64,000 nt of DNA. Origin: Clostridium sp. GTDB lineage: Bacteria; Bacillota; Clostridia; Lachnospirales; Lachnospiraceae. Below the pieces are notes generated by a model. The model saw nothing but the letters and a program-made list of their open reading frames with translations. It was not told the origin of the DNA and did no database searches. Shown one piece after another: positions 16,305 to 24,599 of the stretch (its first letter is position 1; each line of letters starts with the position of its first letter). The stretch covers positions 124,001 to 188,000 of the forward strand of contig JAMOZY010000003.1 of assembly GCA_023667695.1 (NCBI GenBank), in the 5' to 3' direction. The position numbers and the translations under genes are program-made.

Positions 16305-16844
16305 TTACCCCTTGCTTCTGTACTTGTCATACAATCCGCTGTACAAGCCGGTATGTCTGTCATATTCATCAAACCACTGGGCAACTATGCAGTTCTCACC
16401 AGACAGCTCGGAAATTCTGACTGCATCCGAAACAGCGCTTTCTGCATTTTTGTAAATTCTCGGATTCAATGCTTTATCAAATCCACTATCGTCACTGATT
16501 TCATACGACATAAGATACGATATCCGGTCATTTTTCCAAGACTGTATATCATACCTTCGGGGCTGCTCCATAATAATAACAAAACCGTTTTCGCCGTATC
16601 TGCCGCAGGCCGGATGTCCATCGGAGAATTCTGTGTTTTTATACACAAGGATACCATTGTGTATGGCAGCATATCTCTTATAAACCACCAGAACAAATGT
16701 ATCGTCAAATTGTCTTCCTTTATTCACGTCCAGCATTTCCTCGAAGGAACAAAGATACGTACATTTTTCTGAACGAAAAAAATAATTCCTGTCACAGGGC
16801 TTAAATAGGTCAATTCTGCTTTCGGGATAATCATAATATTCCAT
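16305..16844 (-). CDS. Soluble protein of unknown function
   Basis: A 179-residue soluble protein with no signal peptide or membrane segment. It is rich in aromatic residues and holds a strand pattern FDDTFVLVVYKRYAAIHNGILVYKNTE and the helix SAVSDAVRISELSGENC. No catalytic motif is visible. AAAGGAA upstream supports the start. It is followed after 34 bases by a two-helix membrane protein, and a good promoter lies upstream. The pairing of a soluble and a membrane protein hints at a shared job, but I cannot name one. Confidence 0.6.
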   Translation of the reverse strand: MEYYDYPESRIDLFKPCDRNYFFRSEKCTYLCSFEEMLDVNKGRQFDDTFVLVVYKRYAAIHNGILVYKNTEFSDGHPACGRYGENGFVIIMEQPRRYDIQSWKNDRISYLMSYEISDDSGFDKALNPRIYKNAESAVSDAVRISELSGENCIVAQWFDEYDRHTGLYSGLYDKYRSKG

Positions 16845-16886
16845 ACTCTGATTCCTTTCCGCATTCCGGTCATTTTATCTTTTTCC

Positions 16887-16915
16887 ATTATACTACATCC
16901 CTTTCCTATTTGTAA
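16887..16915 (-). promoter_or_regulatory. Promoter of the two-gene unknown unit
   Basis: On the minus strand, TTACAA (16910-16915) and TATAAT (16887-16892) are 17 bases apart and about 45 bases before the start codon. The rest of the gap from 16916 to 17176 shows no further element I can support. Confidence 0.55.
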
Positions 16916-17176
16916 CAGGAAGCAGATGCTCCGCATATCCTCTGCCACGAAGGGAAAGCAATAGGTAAACAAAGGATGGTTTACCCTACACCTCATCTAA
17001 TAAGTACATTATAACAAAAAAATTCAAGATGTTAAGTTTATTATATATCTGGTACCATTGGCAATTCTATAGGACAAATATCCAACAAAAAGTCTGCTTG
17101 TATTGCTTTGAAAAGTATCAGTTTCAAAAAAATGGGTATGATAATGATAGAATACAAGGAGAAGGAAGGGATTTTT

Positions 17177-18025
17177 ATGCCATCTACATACGCACATTAC
17201 AGATTCGGACAAGAGGTTCAAAAAAAATTACCGGAAGAGCTTGTCTCCATCATTTCCCACCACATGTCACTGTATCATATCGGACTGCACGGACCGGATA
17301 TTTTGTTCTATTACCATGCTTTATTTCCAAATGCTGTAAATCAGATGGGATTCCATATTCATGAAAAGAAGGCCTCCTATTTTATACGAAAAAGCCTCCA
17401 CACATTAAAAGGCTTATCCAATCCGGAAGCGGGACTTGCTTATATGCTTGGGTTTATCTGCCATTTTGTATTAGACAGCGAATGCCACAGCTATATTGAA
17501 TTCAAAATCCGGCAAAGCGGGATTACACATACGGAAATCGAAACGGATTTTGACCGAAGGCTGCTTCAGGATGCCGGAAAGGCTCCGGAACGTACCTGTC
17601 TTACCAGCCACATTCAACCAAGCCGTGAGGATTGTGAGATTATCGCCGCATTTTTCCCCTACATCACTCCAAGACAGATTTCTCGCTCTCTGTCCTCTAT
17701 GATTCATTACAATCGACTGCTTCTTGCGCCAAATAAGCTCAAGCGCTTTTGGGTGCTTCTCTTACTACGTTTAACGGGAAACTATACGGAGATGCACGGA
17801 CTTCTTATGCCGAAGCAGGCAAGGACAGGATGTGAGGACAGCACCCGGGAACTGCTGAAGCGGAGTAAGCATGCTGTTCCCATTGCCCAGCAGCTTTGTG
17901 AAAATTATTATAATGTATTCTGTGAAATGGACATCTTATCCCAACGCTTCCATCGAACCTTCGGAGCTGATTCCACAGAAATAAAACAATATGAAAATCA
18001 GTTAAAGGAACCGCTATCCGTATGA
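17177..18025 (+). CDS. Zinc-dependent phospholipase C family protein
   Basis: A 282-residue protein of the bacterial zinc-dependent phospholipase C fold. The N-terminal PSTYAHYRFG, the central ISHHMSLYHIGLHGPDILFYYH and GFICHFVLDSECHSYIE supply the clustered His and Asp residues expected to bind zinc. No signal peptide is present, so it probably acts in the cytoplasm and may not be a secreted phospholipase. The start ATG 17177 follows GGAAGGGA. A short open frame overlaps its stop by ATGA (18022). Confidence 0.8.
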   Translation: MPSTYAHYRFGQEVQKKLPEELVSIISHHMSLYHIGLHGPDILFYYHALFPNAVNQMGFHIHEKKASYFIRKSLHTLKGLSNPEAGLAYMLGFICHFVLDSECHSYIEFKIRQSGITHTEIETDFDRRLLQDAGKAPERTCLTSHIQPSREDCEIIAAFFPYITPRQISRSLSSMIHYNRLLLAPNKLKRFWVLLLLRLTGNYTEMHGLLMPKQARTGCEDSTRELLKRSKHAVPIAQQLCENYYNVFCEMDILSQRFHRTFGADSTEIKQYENQLKEPLSV

Positions 18026-18096
18026 AAAATCAATTAAAACAAATCAAACGCAGCTGGGTTCTGTATGAGTTTTTTCGTAAAAAGCAAACGCTTTAA
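18022..18096 (+). pseudogene. Possible 5' stub of an MFS transporter
   Basis: A 24-residue frame starts at an ATG overlapping the phospholipase-like stop (ATGA) and reads KNQLKQIKRSWVLYEFF before stopping. The R-S-W-V-L-Y motif is typical of the first residues of UMF1-type MFS transporters (SW-LYD). If so, the rest of the transporter has been lost. The evidence is short and could be chance. Confidence 0.3.
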
Positions 18097-18527
18097 ATAG
18101 AATAAAAATCCGCCTTTTCCTCCTGCCATGTAACTAAATCCTCCAAGGTGACGGAATCCACAACCTCCCGAATGGCGGCATCCATCCGCTTCCACAGCTC
18201 CAAGGTAGCACACTGCCCCTGTCTGGGGCAGTCATTTTCTTCATATTCCAGACAACTGACCGGCGCCATATTCCCTTCCGTCAGCCGCAGTATCATTCCT
18301 GCAGTATATTCCTTCGGCGGTTTTACCAACGCATAACCGCCCTTGGGTCCCCGGACACTTTTTACATAACCCGCTTTATTCAGGACGGCAATAATCTGCT
18401 CCAAATACTTTTCCGATATTTCCTGCCGTCGTGCAATATCCTTAATCCGCACCGGCTCTCCGGAATCATTCATTGCAATATCTATCATCAGACGCAATGC
18501 ATATCTGCCCTTTGTTGATACCTTCAT
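18093..18527 (-). CDS. Rrf2/IscR-type regulator
   Basis: A 144-residue Rrf2 family transcription factor. The winged helix reads MKVSTKGRYALRLMIDIA and EKYLEQIIAVLNKAGYVKSVRGPKGGYAL. The sensor loop has three cysteines (CLEYEENDCPRQGQC), so an iron-sulphur cluster is likely. Such regulators control Fe-S assembly, cysteine metabolism or redox response. AGGAG sits before the ATG. No Fe-S operon follows directly, so the target is not evident from the neighbours. Confidence 0.9.
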   Translation of the reverse strand: MKVSTKGRYALRLMIDIAMNDSGEPVRIKDIARRQEISEKYLEQIIAVLNKAGYVKSVRGPKGGYALVKPPKEYTAGMILRLTEGNMAPVSCLEYEENDCPRQGQCATLELWKRMDAAIREVVDSVTLEDLVTWQEEKADFYSI

Positions 18528-18653
18528 ATACCCAGCTCCTTTTTGAATCTCTTACTGCTCTTTCCTTTATTACTTCCCGGATACCCCTTCTCTATGCACA
18601 GGTATACCACCCTTTCTGCTTCCTATGAATTCAAATATTCGGAAACATGGTTC

Positions 18654-19604
18654 TCACGATTCCTTCAGCTTTGCACACTTTCCATCCTTAATTGGTTCTA
18701 CTGCAATGCCTTCGATATTATGAACAAAGGTCCCCAATTGGGAATACCCATAGCTTTTCACATCAAAATCCGGAAACTCCGCATGTATCATCTGTCCCAG
18801 CCGTCCCAAATCGATAGGACCCCTTTTCACGGTTTCAATAATAAAATCCTCTACCGACTTTTCATTACTATCCAATCCGCTCAGGGATACATATACCGTA
18901 CTTCGCTCCTGGGTTACAACAAAATCCTTCAGCTCCTTTACCAGCTTGGTCATAGAGCTGTAACCATAATTCCGTTCATCAAAATCCTTATACAACCGCT
19001 GTATGCTGCTTTTCAATCCGCCCAGACCAGTCCGGATTCCCTGATTTTCATCCTCCCGGACGATTTCAATCATACTCTTTTTAATCTCAGACAGGGAAAC
19101 GATATTCTTTTCAATATCGGTCACCTTGTGAACCGTATCAGAGTTCTTCTGACCGCTTGCCTCCATTTCATCAGAATCTCCATAAATAATTTCCAGATTC
19201 TTATAGATGGTGCAGGCCGCCTTCAGCGTCTTGGAAGCATCACTTTTTCCCATTCCAATCACTTCCATGCCCTCATCACACAATCGGTTCACCAGACGGG
19301 TAAAATCACTATCCGAAGATACAATACAGAAAATATCTGCGTTTTTTGTATGCATAATATCCATGGCATCGATTACCAGCATAATGTCAGCAGCATTCTT
19401 CGCCGTAGAGTAGCGCGGCTGCTGAATGGGAACCACGGCATAAGACAATGCCTTATGATTCCATTCACTCAGTGTTTTATTCGTAAAATCACCATACATA
19501 CGCTTGTAGGTAACCGTACCGTAGTTTTTCAGCTCCTTAAAAATCCCATCTAAATACTTCACGCTGGTATTTTCTGCGTCAATCAGTAATGCAATTCGTT
19601 TTTC
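18654..19604 (-). CDS. NYN-domain RNase with two OST-HTH (LOTUS) domains
   Basis: A 316-residue protein. The N-terminal NYN/PIN domain carries ALLIDAENTS, NAADIMLVIDAMD and VSSDSDFTRLV, giving the conserved acidic residues of a metal-dependent RNase. Two OST-HTH/LOTUS domains follow, at about residues 170-240 (with LGGLKSSIQRLYKDFD and GYSSMTKLVKEL) and 250-310 (GPIDLGRLGQMI and GYSQLGTFV). LOTUS domains bind RNA, including G-quadruplexes, so this is a probable RNA-processing or silencing nuclease. The start ATG 19604 has AGAGGATG upstream. The gene is monocistronic and divergent from a MATE transporter. Confidence 0.85.
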   Translation of the reverse strand, partial: EKRIALLIDAENTSVKYLDGIFKELKNYGTVTYKRMYGDFTNKTLSEWNHKALSYAVVPIQQPRYSTAKNAADIMLVIDAMDIMHTKNADIFCIVSSDSDFTRLVNRLCDEGMEVIGMGKSDASKTLKAACTIYKNLEIIYGDSDEMEASGQKNSDTVHKVTDIEKNIVSLSEIKKSMIEIVREDENQGIRTGLGGLKSSIQRLYKDFDERNYGYSSMTKLVKELKDFVVTQERSTVYVSLSGLDSNEKSVEDFIIETVKRGPIDLGRLGQMIHAEFPDFDVKSYGYSQLGTFVHNIEGIAVEPIKDGKCAKLKES

Positions 19605-19838
19605 CATTATCATCCTCTTTTTCCTCATTTTCTTTTTCACTACCAAAAACAGCTTACCATAAAGTCCGGATTTTTACAATTTGCAGAATGAACGATTGAA
19701 ACTTCCCGGCTCTGTTTCATAGAATAAATAGAACACATCCTTTCACAGCCTGGGGTTCTCTTTATCCCAACGCTAATGCATATCAGCATGAAAGTGTAGC
19801 AAACTAATCATAGAAGAACGATGCGGAAAGGAATCCTC

Positions 19839-21194
19839 ATGTCCCGTTATAACCGAACTGAACTATTTGAAACCATTCCAATTAAAAAATCCGTCCTAAT
19901 ACAGATTCTGCCTGCCATTGCCAGCCAGATGATTGCTCTGATTTATAACCTGTCCGATACCTATTTTGTCGGACGGTTAAATGACCCCCGGCAGACAGCG
20001 GCAATTACGGTAGCCGCTTCTTCCTTTCTCATGCTGACAGCCATTTCCAATCTGTTTGGAATCGGAGGCGCCAGCCTGGTTACCCGGAAGCTGGGCAGCG
20101 GACAGACGGAAGAAGCAAGACAGACATCGTCGATTTGTTTCTGGATGGCGCTTTTCTCTGGTCTTTGTTTTAGTATACTCTTCGCCCTGCTGGCACATCC
20201 TATCTTGCGTATCAGCGGAGCTACGGAAGCTGTCTATGCTTTTGCCTTTTCCTATACTAAATGGGTTATCATTCTGGGCGGACTTCCTACTATCCTGAAT
20301 ACTATGCTCTCCAATCTAATCCGGGCGGAGGGCAGTGCCTTTATTGCCAGTTTCGGCGTGTCCATGGGCGGTATTTTGAATATTCTGCTGGACCCCTTCT
20401 TTGTACTGCCGGAATTCCTGGGACTGGGTGCTGTCGGCGCTGGAATCGCAACCGCTCTTTCCAATACATGCAGTGCTGTATTTTTTCTTATATACATTCC
20501 AGTTAAAAGTGATACCGTTCTCAACCTTCACATCCGCTATCTCATATACTGGAAAAACCACCTGTGGGACATTCTGAAAATCGGTATCCCCTCTGCCATT
20601 CAATATGGCTTAACAGTCGTTGCCGTCGCAGCCCAGACCCGATTTGTTTCCCAATACAGTCCTCAGGCTGTGGCGGCACTGGGCATCACAAAAAAGCTGG
20701 ATCAGCTTCCTTTGTATTTTTCCATTGGTGTTGCCAACGGGATTCTTCCTCTAATCGGTTATAATCATGCCAACGGCAATCCCGCCCGTCGGGAAACTGC
20801 CTTCCGGTTCGGTTGTATGATTTCGGTTTCCTTCTCTGTCCTATGCCTGATTATCTATGAAAGCTTTGCCCCGTTCTTAGTAAGGCTTTTTATTGCAGAT
20901 TCCCTTACCGTTGCTTATGGCTCCGTCTTTGTCCGCTGTATGGTAACAGCTATGCCCTTTATGGCGCTCTGCTATCCTATGATTATCCGCTTCCAGGCTA
21001 TGGGAAAGGCAAAGGAAGCCCTAATCATCTCCATCCTGCGAAAGGGTGTACTGGATATTCCTTTTTTATTTTTATTTGATTTCCTTTCTCCGCTATACGG
21101 CTGTATGCTGGTGCAGCCCGTGGTTGATTTTCTTTCCCTGCTGGCTGCTGTTTTCCTGTATCGGCGTGACAGCCGAAGAACCCCGCCGCTCTAA
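19839..21194 (+). CDS. MATE family efflux transporter, copy 1
   Basis: A 451-residue protein with about twelve membrane segments in two halves. The motifs IYNLSDTYFVGRLNDP and later ATALSNTCSAVFF are typical of MATE exporters, which move drugs or metabolites against Na+ or H+. The start ATG 19839 follows AAAGGAA; an upstream ATG at 19821 contains that site. The stop is four bases from the stop of the convergent ibrB-like gene. The substrate cannot be told. Confidence 0.88.
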   Translation: MSRYNRTELFETIPIKKSVLIQILPAIASQMIALIYNLSDTYFVGRLNDPRQTAAITVAASSFLMLTAISNLFGIGGASLVTRKLGSGQTEEARQTSSICFWMALFSGLCFSILFALLAHPILRISGATEAVYAFAFSYTKWVIILGGLPTILNTMLSNLIRAEGSAFIASFGVSMGGILNILLDPFFVLPEFLGLGAVGAGIATALSNTCSAVFFLIYIPVKSDTVLNLHIRYLIYWKNHLWDILKIGIPSAIQYGLTVVAVAAQTRFVSQYSPQAVAALGITKKLDQLPLYFSIGVANGILPLIGYNHANGNPARRETAFRFGCMISVSFSVLCLIIYESFAPFLVRLFIADSLTVAYGSVFVRCMVTAMPFMALCYPMIIRFQAMGKAKEALIISILRKGVLDIPFLFLFDFLSPLYGCMLVQPVVDFLSLLAAVFLYRRDSRRTPPL

Positions 21195-21198
21195 ACCG

Positions 21199-21723
21199 TT
21201 ATTCTTCCTCATCTGCCGGCCGCCATGCCTTTCCAAACTTTACATCCTTAAATAAGGCAGCAAGACCGGTAATCTGCTTTAAGCGAAGAATCTCGTCCTT
21301 GTCCATACCCAGATGCCTGGATATCCATGCATCCGAACGGCCAAGCTCATGAAGCTCCTTTACGATATTACTCATTAACTCCACATTGTGGCTTCCTCTG
21401 GCACGATTATGCCGAATCGTGCTTGCCATCCTCTGGTCGATTGGCTTGTCAATAACAGAAACCGGAAGCATACCGCCCTCCCGTTCATAGATATCCTTAT
21501 GCTCCAGCATAATCCGATACCGGTGAAACCCATCTACTATGATATAATTATCTGCCGCTTTATCGTAATAGCAGACAATCGGCATGGTATAGCCATCCGC
21601 CTTAATACTTTCATACAGTAACTGCATTTCCGGAGGTGCTACGGAATTCGGATTATAGGTATTTGCTCTTATTTTATCAATGGGTACGGAAAGAATATTA
21701 TATACGGGACTTTTCGATTCCAT
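21199..21723 (-). CDS. ibrB: IbrB-like ParB-domain protein
   Basis: A 174-residue protein with a ParB/sulfiredoxin-type nuclease fold: VPIDKIRANTYNPNSV, the motif YIIVDGFHRYRIM, and a later HNRARGSHNVE that resembles the ParB N-E-R region. A short helical C-terminus carries GMDKDEILRLKQITGLAALF. It overlaps the upstream ibrA-like gene by 26 bases, so the two are made together. In E. coli, IbrA and IbrB activate prophage-borne eib genes. In Firmicutes the role is open. GAGGAG before the ATG sets the start. Confidence 0.82.
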   Translation of the reverse strand: MESKSPVYNILSVPIDKIRANTYNPNSVAPPEMQLLYESIKADGYTMPIVCYYDKAADNYIIVDGFHRYRIMLEHKDIYEREGGMLPVSVIDKPIDQRMASTIRHNRARGSHNVELMSNIVKELHELGRSDAWISRHLGMDKDEILRLKQITGLAALFKDVKFGKAWRPADEEE

Positions 21724-23044
21724 AATTCATCTCCTCAATGCTTTTATATTTTTGCCGGATGCTGTCAATCCGCTTCTGCTGTTCCCGGTTCGGCCCAAAG
21801 CCCATAAACCGGCAGGTATGGTCATTTTTCAAGATGCAATAGCACATACGCTTCCAGCTGGGAATGTCCTTGGTCGACTTAATATCATCCGTATCATCTG
21901 GAATTTTCTCTACAAAAATAACCCGGGACTTCTTGTTTAATGTATAGTTGGAAACGCCGTTTCGCCGAATCTGGTAACCATGCTCCAGTAGCTCCTGAAT
22001 GGTATCCTCATCCAGACCGCCTCCGGTCCGATGCCAGAACTTCATGGAAGTATTAAACTTCCTGGCATAATTATTCCGCAGACGAGCGGGCAGAGTGTCC
22101 AGCAGAAAACGGGTATAGGATTCCCAGGTATGCCCTTCCGGCAAAGTAATATTCCGATACCCCATCGCCTTGGTCTTTCCGTAAATACAGGCAAAATTAG
22201 CCCCCCGGACCCGTCCCACCAGCTTCACCCAGATTTCAGGGTCAATAACTCGATACAGATTCAAAGAATCCTTGGAATAATCATTAAAAGGCGATGCTAC
22301 CCGCATCTGCGCCGCCGTCAATCCGGCCATATAATACAAATCATATAACCGGTTATAGTCATAATCAAATATATAATTGGCATGCCAGACATCATTCAGA
22401 GACCAGTCATATAGGGGAGAGGCACACCAGACATCCTTAAATTGCCTGCTAATCCAGCATTCCCCCCGATAGCCGTACTTTTTATTCAGGAATCCGCTGT
22501 ACCGTTGCAGGGATTCCTCTGCACGCATACCCAGCAGACAGACGGTCTTTTTATTCTCATGCGATAATCGGTACCAGCGTCCGAACTGCTTTGCCAAATC
22601 CTCCTGATGCATCCGGTAGCGGTAGGTAGAAACCGGATTGTTCTCCATATTGATTACATATTCATGCTCCGGCATATCCCGGACCCAGCTTTCCTTTTTT
22701 GTATCATCCCAGGGATACCAGTACATCTCATAGCTGCTTAGTGCAGTACGGGTCGCCATGGGAAGGCAGACCCAGTATGGCTCTACCTCATCCTTAATGC
22801 GCTCAAAGGTCCGCTCGATATATTCCGTTGTTACCGTATACTGTGCTTCAAAATCCTGGTGAAATACCCCGATGTTCCGCTCCGGATAGTATTTCCGCCT
22901 GTAGTCCAACAGCAGATTCAACAGTAAACCGCTATCCTTTCCTCCGGAAAAGGACACATAAATATTATCAAATTCCTCAAAGATAAATCGAAATCGTTCC
23001 TGTAGAACCTCATAGACGTCCTGTTCGATATACTCTCGTACCAT
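21698..23044 (-). CDS. ibrA: IbrA-like PAPS-reductase/PP-loop protein (DUF3440)
   Basis: A 448-residue protein with the PP-loop ATP-binding motif SFSGGKDSG at residues 31-39 and the PAPS-reductase-like context NIGVFHQDFEAQYTVT. LLGMRAEESLQR, CASPLYDWSLNDVW and the C-terminal PSWKRMCYCILKNDHTC match IbrA/DUF3440. Enzymes of this fold adenylate or reduce sulphur compounds, and DndC of the phosphorothioate system is a relative. It overlaps and precedes the ParB-like gene. GGAGGAAGG stands before the ATG. Whether this pair modifies DNA or regulates transcription is not known. Confidence 0.85.
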   Translation of the reverse strand: MVREYIEQDVYEVLQERFRFIFEEFDNIYVSFSGGKDSGLLLNLLLDYRRKYYPERNIGVFHQDFEAQYTVTTEYIERTFERIKDEVEPYWVCLPMATRTALSSYEMYWYPWDDTKKESWVRDMPEHEYVINMENNPVSTYRYRMHQEDLAKQFGRWYRLSHENKKTVCLLGMRAEESLQRYSGFLNKKYGYRGECWISRQFKDVWCASPLYDWSLNDVWHANYIFDYDYNRLYDLYYMAGLTAAQMRVASPFNDYSKDSLNLYRVIDPEIWVKLVGRVRGANFACIYGKTKAMGYRNITLPEGHTWESYTRFLLDTLPARLRNNYARKFNTSMKFWHRTGGGLDEDTIQELLEHGYQIRRNGVSNYTLNKKSRVIFVEKIPDDTDDIKSTKDIPSWKRMCYCILKNDHTCRFMGFGPNREQQKRIDSIRQKYKSIEEMNYGIEKSRI

Positions 23045-23234
23045 ATGCCTTCCTCCGTGACGGATTTCTAATCAGTCTAAGCTCATCCATTCTGTTTATG
23101 AAAAACCGGAATCGGAAAATTTCCATATTTTTCCAATTTCTTCCAATAGTAAATTTAACACATTATTCCTGTGAATTCAACAAAGTGCGACAAAACTGGC
23201 GGTATGATTCACAAGTGTTTCGGAAATGAACAGC

Positions 23235-23296
23235 ACAAAAAATCGGAATTCACGAGACGGCGGCTTCTGCCTGTCTTATGAATTCCGATTCTACTT
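23235..23296 (-). terminator. Long hairpin terminator behind the RlmI-like gene
   Basis: AATCGGAATTCA (23241-23252) and TGAATTCCGATT (23279-23290) form a perfect 12-bp stem, extended inside by AGAC/GTCT. Read on the minus strand it is followed by TTTTTTGTGC, so it terminates the minus-strand gene that ends at 23314. Confidence 0.75.
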
Positions 23297-23313
23297 AACG
23301 CTCCGATACAGTT

Positions 23314-24516
23314 TTATTTTTCATCACATACCTGGAAGATATAGAATTTCAGATAATAGGAATCCTCTGCTGCCCATAGAATCGGATGGTCCGGCGCCTG
23401 AGTCCGGTATTCCACCTGCCGGAGACGCTTATGCACATTTCTTGCTGCCTGTCCGATGGTTTTGGTAAATAAGGCGTAGTCCATAAAATGCGAACAGGAG
23501 CAGGTAGCAAGATATCCTCCATCCCGAATCAGCTTCATGGCACGAAGATTGATTTCCCGATACCCCTTCACTGCATTTTTAACAGAACTCCTGGACTTGG
23601 TAAATGCCGGAGGGTCCAAAATCACTACATCGAATCTTTCGCCCCGGCTTTCCAGCTCCGGAAGCAGTTCAAATACATCCGCACATTGGAATTTCACCCG
23701 GTCTGACAACCCGTTCAATTCTGCATTTTCCCTTGCCTGTGCCACTCCCAGCTCGGATGCATCAACACCCAGCACGCTTGCAGCGCCTGCCATCCCCGCA
23801 TTCAATGCAAAAGAACCGGTATGGGTAAAGCAATCCAAAACCCTTGCTCCCGAACACAGCTTCCGGATTGCCCTCCGGTTATATTTCTGATCCAGAAAGA
23901 ATCCGGTCTTTTGCCCTTCCTTCACATCTACTATGTAGCGGATGTCATTTTCCACAATCTCTACCCTGGTATCAAAGGGTTCACCGATAAATCCTTTGAC
24001 CCGTTCCATCCCCTCCTGCTCCCGTACCTTAGCGTCGCTTCGTTCGTAAACTCCCCGTATCGGAATCCCATCCTCCGCCATAAGCTCCTTCAGACATTCA
24101 ATAATAGTCAACTTAAACCGGTCCATCCCAAGAGCTAGGGACTGTACCACCAAAATGTCCGAGAACTTGTCCACCACGATTCCCGGAAGAAAATCCGCTT
24201 CTCCAAAAATCACCCGGCAGCTTTGGGTATCCACCACCTGCTTTCGATAATCCCAGGCTGCTTTTACACGCATCCGGATAAAGTCTTTGTCAATCTCCTG
24301 GTCTTTATCCCGGCTCATCATTCGTATGATTAGCTTAGACTTCCGGTTCATAAAGCCTCTGCCTAAGGGATATCCGTCAAAATCATGAACCAGTACAATA
24401 TCTCCATCCTGAACTTCTCCCAGAATGCTTGCTACTTCATTATCATAAATCCATGGACCGCCTTCCTTTACATAGCGTCCGGCACCCTTTTTTAATGTTA
24501 CAATTGCGTTACTCAT
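23314..24516 (-). CDS. rlmI: Class I rRNA cytosine methyltransferase, RlmI type
   Basis: A 400-residue protein with an N-terminal PUA-like domain (VTLKKGAGRYVKEGGPWIYDNEV) and a C-terminal Rossmann methyltransferase (VLDCFTHTGSFALNAG as the SAM-binding loop, VILDPPAFTKS as motif IV, LATCSCSHFM as the catalytic Cys motif). RlmI methylates C1962 of 23S rRNA, and this length and domain order agree. Whether it acts on that exact base in this organism is inferred. It is followed by a strong terminator. Confidence 0.88.
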   Translation of the reverse strand: MSNAIVTLKKGAGRYVKEGGPWIYDNEVASILGEVQDGDIVLVHDFDGYPLGRGFMNRKSKLIIRMMSRDKDQEIDKDFIRMRVKAAWDYRKQVVDTQSCRVIFGEADFLPGIVVDKFSDILVVQSLALGMDRFKLTIIECLKELMAEDGIPIRGVYERSDAKVREQEGMERVKGFIGEPFDTRVEIVENDIRYIVDVKEGQKTGFFLDQKYNRRAIRKLCSGARVLDCFTHTGSFALNAGMAGAASVLGVDASELGVAQARENAELNGLSDRVKFQCADVFELLPELESRGERFDVVILDPPAFTKSRSSVKNAVKGYREINLRAMKLIRDGGYLATCSCSHFMDYALFTKTIGQAARNVHKRLRQVEYRTQAPDHPILWAAEDSYYLKFYIFQVCDEK

Positions 24517-24542
24517 ATTTTCTCCTTACATTTCTTCTCTAG

Positions 24543-24569
24543 TCAACAACCCCGCCGCAAGCAGCGGGG
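24543..24569 (-). terminator. GC-rich hairpin between amrS-like and rlmI-like genes
   Basis: CCCCGC and GCGGGG (about 24544-24568) form a short strong stem behind the stop at 24600. No T-run follows on the minus strand, so termination is uncertain. Confidence 0.35.
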
Positions 24570-24599
24570 CATCAAGCATCCGGTAATCATTCAGCCGGT

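Noticed and set aside
18543-19553. A long plus-strand open frame of 336 residues
   Set aside because: It is antisense to the NYN-OST-HTH gene, and its composition is that of a reverse-frame shadow.
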